A stretch of DNA of 64,000 nt from Nematostella vectensis. Its lineage: Eukaryota; Cnidaria; Anthozoa; Actiniaria; Edwardsiidae. The notes beneath the pieces were generated by a model that saw only the letters and a program-made list of their open reading frames with translations, searched no databases and was not told the DNA's origin. Where the stretch lies: the NCBI RefSeq assembly GCF_932526225.1, contig NC_064034.1:17744887-17808886 (forward strand), written 5' to 3'. Below, piece after piece: positions 53,201 through 64,000 of the stretch. Position 1 is the stretch's first letter, and each line of letters begins with the position of its first letter. The translations under genes were made by a program, and so were the position numbers.

Positions 53201-55299
53201 CTGGTATTATGAACAACAGACACACAACTCAACCCTCACTTGCTCAATACTTTTTTGTTCATGGAAATACGGTGGATTGCTAGAGGAGAGACACATGCAA
53301 AAATTAGATCTATTGGTTAAATAGCAGTAATATATTATTTTCAGTGTTACACCAAGGATGGTTTGGAGCTAACACGTGTAACTGTGGTGGATTGGAAACT
53401 AGACAATGTGTATGATACGTTTGTTAGACCTGACAACCCCATACTTGACTACAATACCAGGTATGTTTTTAAGGGTGGCAGACGGAGAGGGGCGCTTGCC
53501 ACTTCTTTTAAAAGTGAGGTGGCTATGGACCCCATTTAGCAATTTTTATTGACAATTTTAATTGACACAAATTTCATAGCTACAGTAGCATAAAGCTGTC
53601 ATGATATTTTGGGTAATGCTGGTAAGCTATTAAAGCTTATGTCAAGCAGATAGTATGTTTCTCAGGTGATTATTGGATTATTTGCTGTGGCCATGGTAGT
53701 GTGAGCCACACTGTAAGATTTAATATTTGCAAAACACACTTCTTCTAGCAACGTTTGTAGCATCATTAATATCATGTTTACTGATCATTTATATCATGTA
53801 TACTAATGTGGCATTACTATTTTAGGTTCAGTGGAGTGACAGAAGAGTGTCTGAGGGGTGTGACCACAAGCCTGCGTGAGGTTCAAGCAGTGCTGCTGAG
53901 CATGATTCACAGAGACACCATTTTGGTAGGACACAGTCTGGAGAGTGACCTCATAGCTCTCAAGGTAACTGAAGCAAATGACTTAGGTCTAGAGTGACCT
54001 CATAGCTCTCAAGGTAACTGAAGCAAATAACTTAGGTCTAGAGTGACCTCATAGCTCTCAAGGTAACTGAAGCAAATGACTTAGGTCTAGAGTGACCTCA
54101 TAGCTCTCAAGGTAACTGAAGCAAATGACTTAGGTCTAGAGCGACCTCATAGCCCTCAAGGTAACTAAAGCCAATGACTTGAGTCTAGAGCGACCTCATA
54201 GCCCTCAAGGTAACTGAAGCAAATGACTTGGGTCTAGAGTGACCTCATAGCTCTCAAGGTAACTGAAGCCAATGACTTGGGTCTAGAGCACCCTCATAGC
54301 TCTCAAGGTAACTGAAGCATAACCACCACTGGACACCGTCCATGGGTGGATCTAGGAGTTGGCCAAGCAGCTGCAGCCCCCATATTTCAGAGATTTTGCA
54401 TAAAATATAAACAATTTAAAGTAAAAAAAAAAAAAGAAAACAGAAAGGAACAATGAATCCCCAATGGCCCCTTTTGTTGAAATCCTTGCTTCAGCCCATC
54501 CCTTGGTTTTTCAGGGAAAAAGTGATATTGATGCTGCTACCCTTAAAAGTACCACAGAAGCCCTAAAAACTATTCATTTCTAAGAGAAAAACATATTTTT
54601 TTCTAATAAATAGAAAAAATACCTGAGGCCCGATTTTGACCCCTAAAAATACGACAAGCATCCCTATCAAGTCGACATGGGAACCCCCCCCCCCCCAGCC
54701 CATCCTTACTGGAACTTAAAGCAGTCTCCTGTTTGTGGCTCCAATGCACTGTTTCATTTAGTTATATTTCTAAAGCATTGACTATTGTTTGGTGTTTTTT
54801 CTAGCTGGTTCACAGCAGTGTTGTGGACACATCTGTAGTGTTCCCTCATCGTCTTGGACCTCCATACAAACGAGCCCTGCGTAACCTGACCGCTGAACAC
54901 CTCAAACAGATTATACAAGACAATGGTATGTACTGCCAACCTGTGTAATCCCAACACTGAGTATATCAAAATTAAGCAAAATAATGTTACGTCCCTGCGA
55001 TATGATTACCCAAAACACAAATATAAATCCTAAATGCTTGCTTAAGCTGGCCACCTATAACAGATCACACATTACATTTAGGTGCAGTAGAAGATGGTGT
55101 ACAATATGTACAATTAAATTATCTCCTTTAATGGTGATGTGTGCAAATTCTCTCCTTTAAATTTAAATCTAATGATGTTATTTTTCATAATTTCTATTCA
55201 GAGGCTGGTCATGACAGCTACGAGGATTCAAAGGCTTGTCTAGAACTTATGCTTCACAAGGCACAAGAGGACCTCAAGAAGAAAGAGAGGCATCAATAA
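47223..55299 (+). CDS. REXO1: RNA exonuclease 1 homologue (REXO1)
   Basis: Exons: 47223-47322, 48046-49850, 49953-50027, 50098-50364, 50445-50673, 51094-51234, 51558-51671, 51773-51846, 52856-52960, 53345-53460, 53826-53964, 54805-54925, 55202-55299. Total 3384 nt, 1127 residues, all phases fit. Predicted 3'-5' exoribonuclease of the DEDDh type, in the nucleus. Exon 1 encodes a CCCH finger (Cys13, Cys21, Cys26, His30; RPYCHFRH) as in vertebrate REXO1. Exon 2 (1805 nt) encodes a Lys/Ser/Glu-rich disordered region of about 600 residues. Then come [19 protein letters not shown], a Cys/His block TCHRCGKPY...HEECVYH...YTCC, and the exonuclease domain (about 960-1127): Asp967/Glu969 (SLDCEM), Asp1050 (GHSLESD), His1099 and Asp1104 (HDSYED). 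All catalytic residues are present. Exon 1 was found by its finger motif and its phase-1 match to exon 2. Confidence 0.95.
47323..48045 (+). other. REXO1 intron 1 with G-rich repeats
   Basis: At 47585-47720 a degenerate motif GGGGGCATTTATTAGATAG is repeated about five times. At 47837-47855 there is a run of about 17 G followed by CCACCCCCTCCC and a CA tract. No coding exon is seen. Confidence 0.6.
51885..52850 (+). repeat. 30-bp minisatellite in REXO1 intron 8
   Basis: About 32 copies of GGTCTAATAGTACCTGGTCA plus TTTGATATCT, 30 bp each. Variants are AACAGTGCC, AATAGAACC and AAAAGTACC. It fills nearly the whole intron, beginning about 38 bp after the donor and ending just before the pyrimidine tract of the exon 9 acceptor. 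As 30 is a multiple of three, one frame stays open across the array and runs into exon 9. Confidence 0.97.
53946..54317 (+). repeat. 49-bp tandem array of the REXO1 exon 11 donor
   Basis: Eight copies of GTGACCTCATAGCTCTCAAG followed by GTAACTGAAGC. The first is the real exon 11 end and donor (GT at 53965). The others have GTAACT donors at 54014, 54063, 54112, 54161, 54210, 54259 and 54308, all at 49-bp spacing. Confidence 0.95.
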
Positions 55300-55689
55300 A
55301 TAACAACAATTTAAGGGAATAACAGAAGAAGGACTTCTACTGTAAGAGCTCTGTGAAAAGTTCTAAATCATGGAAAATGCCAAGATCTCAAGAACAAAGG
55401 CAGCACAATGAACATGTGGTGGGAGATATTAAGAGTAATAATAAAAAAAATAGAGCTCTGTGCTAAATTTTACACCATGAACTTTGCCAAGCAATTTCTC
55501 AAAGCCCTTTGTCATAATTGAACAAATCAAAGTTATCTGTTATAAATCAATACATACAACACAAGACTGTAAATGGCTGTTTTTGTTTAATGTACAGAAA
55601 TAAAAGCAAGGTTAAAATGTTGTATAATATTGATTTGGCTGGTGTTGATGTAGAAGATAAAATGTGATCTTTTTTATACTGTACATCCA
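55300..55689. other. Shared 3' region of REXO1 and PIGQ
   Basis: Tail-to-tail spacer of 390 bp. AATAAA occurs at 55295-55300, overlapping the REXO1 stop, and AAATAAAAG near 55599. Both genes must end their 3' UTRs here or overlap. Confidence 0.6.
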
Positions 55690-58600
55690 TCAATCTCTTT
55701 TTATCCATGGATAGATCAGGTGTCCTTTCAGCAACTTGGTAAATAGTATCCCCCATCCCCCTGGGGTGTCCCCTCTGTCAGGGTTTGACTCCTCTCCAAG
55801 AGACCAAGCAAATAGCTCTGTCAATGCAAGTGGCTTGTTATGTAGTTTGAGGTAGAGAGAAGAAGTGTGTTGAGGAACAGAGATCAGGTCTAGTTTAATA
55901 CCACCTGTTGAACAAAAAATATATATGGTGTGAATTAAGATTATAAATTTGCTATGTTAAACAAAAGGGCCCCAAAACAATGCTTAAAGTAACTGAGTTT
56001 GTAGCTTTAAATTCCTTGACCATTAAAGTTACATTACTAGACGGTAAACCTAGATAGGCTACAGGCGAGGTGTATAAACCTACAAGGTTCAAAAAGTATT
56101 TTGTACGCCTCTGGCTTTTGCTCCAATGAAGGGCTAAACTAGAAACCTCAGCACAACTACCCTGTTTCACAGAGGTGTATGACATACTTTTTCAACCTTG
56201 AGATGATTTATGGCTTGTCTACAACATGCCTGTTAACCACCCAGTTTTTTTTTCTACAGCTTGTCTGTAGTCTTTCTAGTTATACCATATATCTAAAGCA
56301 GTCTTATTTAAAAGGAGAATTTGAAATTGAAAAGGTATTTATAAGAAGAGCTATCCACTCTATTAGCTGACTGTAATTAGGAAAACATCCAAATGATGGA
56401 GGCCCTGATTGTGTGTAATTATATGGCAACAAATAAAACAATAATGCTGATGGCAACAGTGATGACATTATTTGTATTTTTAAAATAAAACATAGATATG
56501 ATAGTGTTGTATGTCATGGTGATTGTATGATGATGACTGTACTTCCGGTCGATTACGTTACAATCTTCGATGATTTTTAATGGAAAACGTGAAAAATAAT
56601 TCAAAATATTGAAAGCAGTGTGTATATTGCAAGTTTCTTCGATGATGTGATTGATAATTTAGAGCGGATGGCATGTTAAATATCTCCGATTCTAATAGAT
56701 TCTTTTGTCTTTTAACGGAAGTGAACTGGTGACAATGCGGCTTTAAATGTATTGTTTCAGGGCACTATCATCTCTAACCTGGCAACATGCTTGGCTTGAA
56801 AATAAGCAGAATCAGGGCAAACATAGGCAGCTTGTTACAAGTGTACTTTAACTCCTCCAAAATGGCCTTTATCAGTAGCACCAGCAGTCGTAGGGAGGTG
56901 AACACGACATAGAACAGAGTAGTTGTAGGAAGGAGGAAGAACAGAATGGTGAAGATCAGAGTACCAGCAAACAAGCGATCTACATCATGGGGGAGGCTGT
57001 CAATGCGCTCATGAAGAATGTTGTGCTTCTTCCCTGAAAAAAAGTTGTGCATGTTGAAATTTGAGGGGCTACATGTGCATGGCATATCATTGTTAGAATC
57101 AGTAACATAACCTTTGTAGCAAGCATTTCTACCGGTTAGCTGTAAGTTTGACATAGCGAAAAAAATTACCAATCCAAAACTGGGGCAAGTAACTTTTTGT
57201 CCAGTCAAACTCTTGCTAAATCAAACTTTTCTTTCCTTGAGAAACCATAGAATCACTTGTTATAAAACCCTTGCTATACTATGTAGGCTACTAAGGAGAG
57301 GAGGTCAAACAACTGTACTTTCTTGGTACCCAGTTATTTACCAGATGAAGTAAGTTCTGTCATACACCCCCTTCCCTACATGACTTCTATCTGTAATTAT
57401 TTCTTTTTAAATGAGGTAATGGGTCCCGTCATATCTCCTCAGGGACCACTTTTTCAGAGAAGCTGGCGGGTTCTGCTGTAGCCTCCTAGGGAGCCATTTT
57501 TTAGAGGATGAAGTGGGAACCCTCTCTTTTAGAGGAGATGGGAGGTCCCATTATCTACCCTCTACAAGGTACCCATGATCCCATGTGAGATTAAAAAAAG
57601 GTGTTCACACTTGTCATTTAATTCCTATTAAGTTGCAATGAAATAAGCAGGAGCAGACAGATGAAAATAGCTGGTGGGAGATAATGCTGCACCTTTGGGG
57701 ACTTGTCTCAAACCTTACCTGTGAACAGCCTAGCCAAAGAAACCATCCCGTAGACTTGCAAGCTATACAGTCGTGCAGCATACACATAGAAACAATATAT
57801 GTGAATGGTAAGGACAGAAAACACATCAGATGCAAGAGATATGAGGAACGTCAATCCAAGACACCCCAACAAAACACAGATCCATAGGAATGCCTGCAAA
57901 TGAGGTTGAATTGCTTGCAAGTAGTTCTGCCATAGGTAGATATGGTACAGAAAAAACTTGCGCAAAAAGTCAGCAAGCTGTGTGTTGAGCTTTAATCCAG
58001 CTGGTACGCCTGTCATCCAGTAGAGTAATTCACTCAAAAGGTGAACAACTTGCTCTGAATTTTCTTGTAAGGCCACAGTGAAGTGCTTAATTCTTCCACT
58101 TGAGGTCAGGAAATACACAAATACTAGGCCAAGAAAAATGTCCATCATTACTCCCAACAGGAAGTTCCCAGTACATATCACAATTCTTTGTTTCTGATGG
58201 AGTTTTTGAGTGTGAAGGCTCGTCTTACCGTGATTTGAAGAACAGTTTGTTTTGATCCCACAAATGAGATTTTTGACTTGAGAAAAGCGTAATGAAAATT
58301 GCTGGAAGGTAGAGGGAAGTGTCAAAATATACTGAAATATTCTTGATCTATAAATAGACTTTATAGGTAATTCCAAGCGAGTAATCTTTTTGGGAACGAT
58401 GGCGAGAAACATCAGACTAGATAGCCATGACGGCCAGTTGAGCTTTCGTGGTTTCTCTAGCGTAATCGTAGACTTAATTGCTTGTTCTGCATCTCTAGAC
58501 TTGTTAATATACTCTAGTAGTTTTTTGATATCGGATGAACAATTCCATTCCTCTAGCCTGGGCAATTTCAATAATTTTTCATGTTTATTACTTCCGGTTT

Positions 58601-58928
58601 GGTCTGTGGTGGACTTCCCCATGTTTAATAGTTCATCAGACAGATAGCAGCTAGACAAAGGCTGGTCATAAAGAATAACTACTAATTCCTTGCATTTTGG
58701 GTACACCACGGGTACATGGACCTCTTTGTGCTTGCGCAAAGACAGCGGATATCCTTTCTCGTCCATTTCCCATGTGCCCATGACACTCCCCAAATGATAA
58801 GGGACATCCTTCGCACACTTCTCTGGGACAATGGTGACGACACAAGCTATTGAACGGTCGAGATTCTTCCACCCGATTAACACACCACTTGGGTGGCTCA
58901 GGCAATGTGTCGGGAATAAGATCAACAT
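55690..58928 (-). CDS. PIGQ: PIG-Q, subunit of the GPI-GlcNAc transferase (GPI1)
   Basis: Minus-strand exons 58928-57719, 57033-56779 and 55904-55690; 1680 nt, 559 residues, phases fit. PIG-Q belongs to the ER-membrane complex that moves GlcNAc from UDP-GlcNAc to phosphatidylinositol, the first step of GPI-anchor synthesis, and stabilises that complex. Signs: LFPTHCLSHPSGVLIGW at the N-terminus, LLSELLYWMTGVPAGLKLN, FFLYHIYLWQNYL, HIYCFYVYAARLY, ERIDSLPHDVDRLFAGTLIF, FFLLPTTTLFYVVF, and GHLIYPW near the C-terminus. Several hydrophobic membrane segments lie between about 240 and 500. I chose Met at 58928 because it matches the family N-terminus. An in-frame ATG at 59054 would add 42 residues, but a splice donor at 59181 and acceptors near 59034 suggest that region is 5' intron or UTR. 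One out-of-frame ATGGCGG frame precedes the start. Confidence 0.93.
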
Positions 58929-59181
58929 GGTAAATTGTGCACAAAAAAATAGACGAATCACTCTCTTGATGTAATCTTCTCCGCCATATTGGATACACAG
59001 GCTACCCAAGCAGAGAAAATGGTTAGATCCTCTAGCACAGGAAACCCAAATCATAACAGTTGGGTATAATTTGTAAAATTTTATTTCAGTTTGTTTCTTA
59101 AAGAGTAGAGAAATGTTAGAAAATATGAAAACATGAAGAACTATTTCAGTTATTTTGAAAGTATTTTCAGACCCAACTTAC

Positions 59182-59286
59182 CTCAAATGCTTTTTCAGCG
59201 ACCCTAGACCACAGGAAGCCCAATGTTCTACATCATACGTGACGTAACAGCTCTTATTCCTTTTCACGTGGCGCGAGAAGATCATC
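59182..59286. promoter_or_regulatory. Compact bidirectional promoter of PIGQ and CTH
   Basis: On the minus strand a donor GAG/GTAAGTTGG at 59181 suggests a PIGQ 5' UTR exon at about 59182-59250. The CTH ATG is at 59287 on the plus strand. The two transcripts therefore start within about 100 bp or overlap. ACGTGACGTAAC (59236-59247) resembles a CRE/ATF site and ACGTGGCGCG (59265-59274) an E-box-like site. Site roles are inference. Confidence 0.5.
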
Positions 59287-62200
59287 ATGGCTGACCAAAT
59301 AAAATCGAATTTAGAGGCTTTCGAGCATTTTGGAACCTTAGCAATCCACGCAGGGCAAGAACCAGAGAAATGGACGTCAAGAGCCGTGGTACCGCCGATT
59401 TCGTTGTCTACTACATTCAAGCAAGATGCACCCGGCGTTTATAAGGTAATAAAAAGTTCGAAGCTTTTGTTTGTACTACGAAGAAACCCTGCTATATTAT
59501 CCTTGAAGCCGTATGCAATATCGTAGTGATGAGTGAATGTTGAATCCGTGTTCCTGATTGAGAGATCCCATAACGATCAATTTCTGTTCCGTTATGTCAG
59601 CCACGTCATCGATTGGTTTTCTAAAGTTGTGTTTTGGAGGTGTGTGGCCCATTGTTATAGCGGAGCCAGCTGAGCGCGGAGCGCGGAGCTCCATAGGTAT
59701 AGAAATATGGGTATAACTATGCGACTTGGTTTTGTGGTCATTGCACGGGTACCCTGTGGTGTCACTCGCCAGCCAGTCAGTCAGCCGCGCAACTCCCAGG
59801 CCTCACTCGGCTCCGTAGTGGCGGCTAAATACAAGCACGGAGCAAGGGAAAAGTTCTTGTCATGCGTTGATTATTTCTTTTTGCCTCAAATTTTGTGACT
59901 TAAGAATAAAGTCAACTAGAGGAGATCTACTAACATTCATTCACGCCAAGATTTATGTAAGGATATGTCTGGTTTTTGCTAGTAAATTTAAGTAATAGTT
60001 CACATTAAAAAGCGAACACAACCACAAGAAAGCAACAAAATGCAAGGTGAGTTTCAGACGATGATTTGTATTGTCTATTGAGGATATGACAGTTATTGGA
60101 CTTTTTGTTGTCCTTTTTGTTTGCTTTGAGAATGAGCATAACACCTTTTGTTTTGACATTCTTTGTTCTATCATTATTCTTGATTCTGTTGAAATATTTC
60201 ATAACAGCTAACCATTATCGTGTTGCATTTGTCATATACTGGTAAAGAAGACAGTTCTTGTCTTTATATCATGTGCTCTTAGTCCTGAGAAGATACATAT
60301 CCTTAGAAGATACAGCAACTTTTTCAACTTACAAGAGAAATTTTCCTTACCGAGGATAAAAACAAAACAAAATTCAACCCCTATTGCCAATATGTATTGT
60401 TGTTATTGTCTGCATCTTACATCTCATGTGTTTATTTTTTTTTTAAATATTTGTGGAAATTAGTCAGATTATAAATGTCTTGATGAAAAGATTGTTTTGA
60501 AAGAAATGTTACTCTTTTATGAACCAGGGACTACCTGAGGGCCAAGATGAATGCTAAAGACTGGAAGACATGAGAATTGAAAACCATGTCTTGAAAGACA
60601 TGTCTGAAAGACAGTCGGGAGTTCTTATTCACTAGTCATTTGATACCCCCACACACATGGTCCCAGGAAAGGGTGGGGGATTAGACTTTAATAAAAGCCT
60701 GTTTCCAAGTTAAGAGTCAAAAACAGTCAATACCACCACCCCTCTTGATATATTCTGGTTAAAAAGTAATCTAAAACCCCACCTTAACCCCTGACTTCCC
60801 CAGGACCATAAGGGAGGGGGCTCAAATGACTAGGGCATTCTATGTGATTCAGCAGTACACACTCAATAGGTTTTTTTTAGAACAAGATACTTATATTATA
60901 TAAAACTAAAAACATAATTTTGCTTTTTAAATAATAAATCTGTAACAAAAACAGTTTTCTATTAACCTAAAGATAATGGGAAAGGGGATATTTTAGGAAA
61001 GTACTAAATATAATTATCACATTTTATTGTTATTATATTTTCTTTTCAAACATTTAAAGAAGAGTCATATTTCTTCCTTTTTCTTCTCCCTGTTGACTAT
61101 TTTTATGCAATTGATGCTTTTTGCTATTTCCCCTCTACACCAAAAATAAATTAATAAACAGATTTGATTTTTAAATTAGAAATTTTCATTTAGTACTTTC
61201 ACTTATATCTTCTTTTTAGGATTCCCTTTCCAAGTCTCTTTTCCATTACATGTATTTTAAAGGTTTAGATTTATTTCATTGGAATGGTTGGATCCAGGGT
61301 TTCTAAAAACACCAAAATATAATGCATTACTGGATGTATATTTGTAGATATTAATTCCCATGGGGATGGAAAATCACCACTTAAAATGGTACATTAAAAC
61401 TTCAGTATTGCATCTTATCTAAAATTGTGTCTGACACTATAGTCTATCTTTGAAATCCTGTTTCATCCATTACTTGTTCTTCGCAAGGACAAAGCTTGTC
61501 AGAATGTAGCTTTACAAATGTACATTAATGGTACTTTTATTAAGGGAAGGGTTTTTTAGGGCAAGATACTTAAACTTGATAACACTAGCAACAACCTTGT
61601 TCTTTTTCAATGATAGAATTCTGTTCACATAGCTTGGATAGCATAGACATGGCCTCTTTAGAGGCCTGTGGTGATGAAAGGGTTAAGATAATGGGAAAGG
61701 GGAAATGTCAAGAAATGCTCAATCAAATTATTTTCATTACTGTCATATTTTTTTCAACAAACCTTTCAAGTTGAGTCAGTTCCCTTTATATCTCCTCTCC
61801 CGTCGACTATTTTTTAGTCAATTGATATTCTTTGCTTCCTCTCTACCCCAAACATAGATCAATGAAAGGGTTTGGTTTGAAATTAGAAGCTAGCATTTTA
61901 GCATTGTCAGTGAAGCCTTAGATGTTTTTTTAGGATTTGCTCCCAAAATAAATCTGTTTTTTCTTCATTGCATTCATTTTGGAGTAGGCCACCAACAACA
62001 AGGCCACTATATGGTAAATGGTGGGTGCACCAATATGTAATGCATGAAAGGAGATATATTTTTGGATTTTAATTTCCAAGACATTTTTCTGAATATTCGG
62101 TCCAATGAAGGAGAGAATCGCCAAAAACAATACATAAAAATTACAGTATGGCATCTAAACAGTCTAAATATATTATTTCAAATCTTTGGGATGCTGTTAC

Positions 62201-64000
62201 ATCCATGACCTATTCTGCACAAGGGCAAAGCTTGTCGGAGTATTGTTTTGATTGAAAAAAAATATTTATAATGGAACTTCTATGATGGGACATAAGAATT
62301 TGCCATTAGACTCTTGACAACTTTGACAGCCATATTCACACCAGGAATTGTGTTTGTTAACTTTGATGTACTGCATAATTTAAATTATTGAATAAGGCCT
62401 GGATCCATTTGGTTCTGGTACAATAAATAAATCTCAGTAAAGAGCAGGATCCTAGATTCCCTAAAAATACCTCAATCAGTCAACACAGAAGGTGTTCAAT
62501 GCTGGCTCCGCTTTTAGGCAGTGCCTAAATTTATATATTATACCTCATGGAATATCAAATTGTAGCCTAGCTTGAATCTCCATATCAATTGAAACTTGGA
62601 CAAGTTTCCATGGTAAAAAGGGATCCCTGTGGCAGTGCTAAAATAGCTGGAAAGGCAATTCCTTTACACTATTAAATACTTATTTTGTGTTTTTTTTTAT
62701 ATATCTTAGCAATATGAGTATTCTAGATCTGGAAACCCAACGAGAACCTGCTTTGAAGAGTGTGTAGCTGCACTGGAAGGGGGCAAGCATGGTGAGTAAT
62801 CAATGTCTGTAACCATAGAGTGTCAGATGAACCTCTGATTGATCTTTTTGGGTCAGCTAAAACAAAAAAAAATCATTGGCTGTCATGAATGCATAATGAA
62901 AAGCTAGAAGTGCATATTCCAAATTTATATTTCCAGTTTCACCCATTTTTTTCGCCTGGCCCTTAGGCTAATTGCTTTATTTTTAAGTGTGAAAGAGACA
63001 TATTAAATATGACCAACTGGACATATCTTCCAGTTTTATAATGCTTGTTTACTTGTTTTTGTAGGCATTGCCACATCGTCTGGTTTGGCTGCCACCATGC
63101 TTCTCGTGCACACTCTTAAGTCAGGAGATCACATTGCTTGCATTGATGATGTTTATGGTGGTATGTAATACAGCACCACTTAAAATTACACAGAATAAAA
63201 ACATATGATATTGATGATTGCATGTAGGTTTATATATAACAATAAAGGCCTAACAGTAATTTTTTTATATCGCAGGTACAAACCGATACTTCAGCCGTAT
63301 AATGACTCCCTCGATGGGCATTGAAGTCACTTTTCATGACTACACAAATTTGGACAATCTAAAAAAAGCAATAAAACCAAACACCAAGGTCAGATTGTAC
63401 AATACATCTCCTGGGGGGGGGGACTCTCCAAAAAAGTAGACGGGGGTGCTTGACCTATCTTTTAGGGTATAAAATTCTTACCAACTGCTATTTCTTAGGG
63501 TGTGTTTAGGATTTTTCCGATTCTGCTATCTTTTAGTGGTTTTCACTCTGAATGAGGAGGATTTTTCCGATTCTGCTATCTTTTAGGGTGTCTCACGCTA
63601 GATGACGGCCCAATCGTTTGAAACGTATTTTACAATACGTTTAATACTTTCGACTTTTTTGTCGGTTACATAAAAATACAGGATCCGTCAGCCAATTAAA
63701 ACAAGCATTGTTTTTTAATGCTTTTTTAATCTCTCAGTGTTAAAATTTCCTTTGACCACACCCAATGTGCTATTTCTTAGGGATAAGAATTGTTGTTGAT
63801 CACGCCCTTAGTGCTATCCCTTAGGGTCAAAATTGATTTTGCTGTCGAGCACCCCCGTCTGTTTTTCTCATAGTCCCCCCCCCCCTCCCGGGATACATCT
63901 GTTTGCTGAATACCCTATTTCTAATTTGAATATAATTTCAGATGGTCTGGGTAGAAACTCCGACCAACCCAACACTAAAGCTGACTGACATCCAAGGAGC
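59287..64000 (+). CDS. CTH: Cystathionine gamma-lyase, 5' part (window ends inside)
   Basis: Exons: 59287-59445, 62710-62791, 63065-63160, 63276-63388, 63942-64000 and beyond. PLP-dependent enzyme of the Cys/Met-metabolism family that splits cystathionine to cysteine, 2-oxobutyrate and ammonia in the cytosol, and can make H2S. Signs: FGTLAIHAGQEPEKWTSRAV, VPPISLSTTFKQDAPG, YEYSRSGNPTR (tyrosine and arginine that bind the PLP phosphate from the neighbouring subunit), ATSSGLAAT, DDVYGGTNRYF, VWVETPTNPTLKLTDI. The first 170 residues are present. The PLP lysine region lies beyond the right edge. Related enzymes (cystathionine gamma-synthase, methionine gamma-lyase) share many motifs; EKWTSRAVVPPISLSTTFKQ is characteristic of animal CTH. 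Intron 1 is 3.26 kb. Confidence 0.94.
59446..62709 (+). other. CTH intron 1
   Basis: Long intron with no supported exon. A CG-rich AGCGCGGAGCGCGGAGC motif lies at 59674-59690. From 60974 on it contains a diverged tandem duplication listed separately. Elsewhere it is AT-rich without clear structure. Confidence 0.65.
60974..62290 (+). repeat. Diverged tandem duplication of about 715 bp in CTH intron 1
   Basis: Segments starting at 60974 and 61688 share ATAATGGGAAAGGGGA, then in the same order a CATTTTATTGTTA/CATTACTGTCATA block, TTTGCTATTTCCCCTCTAC versus TTTGCTTCCTCTCTAC, a TGGTTGGATCC/TTCATTTTGGAG block, and AAGGACAAAGCTTGTCAGAA versus AGGGCAAAGCTTGTCGGAG (61494 and 62222). Identity is moderate, so the duplication is old. 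Confidence 0.65.
63410..63892. mobile_element. 483-bp hAT-like MITE with 8-bp target duplication in CTH intron 4
   Basis: ATACATCT flanks both ends (63402-63409 and 63893-63900), as expected for an 8-bp hAT-type target duplication. Terminal inverted repeats: left CCTGGGGGGGGGGACT...AGACGGGGGTGCTTGAC; right, reverse complemented, CCCGGGAGGGGGGGGGGACT...AGACGGGGGTGCTCGAC. The inside has repeats of TGCTATCTTTTAGGGTGT in both halves and no transposase. Confidence 0.85.

Noticed and set aside
58929-59054. 42-residue N-terminal extension of PIGQ from ATG 59054
   Set aside because: Known PIG-Q proteins begin near the ATG at 58928, and acceptor-like AG sites and a 5' UTR donor place the extension in intron or UTR.

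Overview
The window is animal (eukaryotic) nuclear DNA. Every recognisable protein is a metazoan-type orthologue split by spliceosomal introns with GT...AG borders. The gene set (MAST kinase, SSX2IP, CENP-P, HSDL2, REXO1, PIGQ, CTH), moderate intron lengths, and many minisatellites and fold-back elements with poly-G/poly-C tracts fit an anthozoan cnidarian such as a sea anemone. That assignment is inference; nothing in the window proves the species.

Layout: 1-2125 is a 39/41-bp minisatellite with higher-order structure. 2635-3423 is the last exon of a GT31-like glycosyltransferase (+). 3424-5643 is repeat-rich spacer with two interleaved repeat pairs. 5739-24374 is a 28-exon MAST-family serine/threonine kinase (+), preceded by a SAM-domain exon. 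26276-26842 is a single-exon Tctex1/DYNLT5-like dynein light chain (+). 29110-35350 is a 15-exon SSX2IP/ADIP gene (+). 35830-38700 is a large minisatellite between convergent genes. 40485-39215 is a two-exon CENP-P (-). 40837-45425 is an 8-exon HSDL2 (+), head-to-head with CENP-P. 47223-55299 is a 13-exon REXO1 (+). 58928-55690 is a 3-exon PIGQ (-), tail-to-tail with REXO1. 59287-64000 is the 5' part of cystathionine gamma-lyase (CTH, +), head-to-head with PIGQ.

All five complete multi-exon + strand or - strand models (MAST, SSX2IP, HSDL2, REXO1, PIGQ) and the two-exon CENP-P sum to an exact multiple of three with matching intron phases. The genes do not form one pathway: they cover cytoskeleton/centrosome (MAST, DYNLT5-like, SSX2IP), kinetochore (CENP-P), peroxisomal lipid metabolism (HSDL2), RNA turnover (REXO1), GPI-anchor synthesis (PIGQ) and transsulfuration (CTH). 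The two divergent pairs probably share bidirectional promoters.

I found no new multi-gene system. The most unusual features are tandem arrays made from splice sites: at least five spare 3' acceptors at 41-bp period in front of MAST exon 21, and eight copies of the REXO1 exon-11 donor at 49-bp period. Others are a SAM domain apparently fused to MAST, a His/Lys/Asp repeat tail on MAST, and many fold-back (MITE-like) elements in introns, one with a clean 8-bp target duplication and one ending 26 bp from a splice acceptor.
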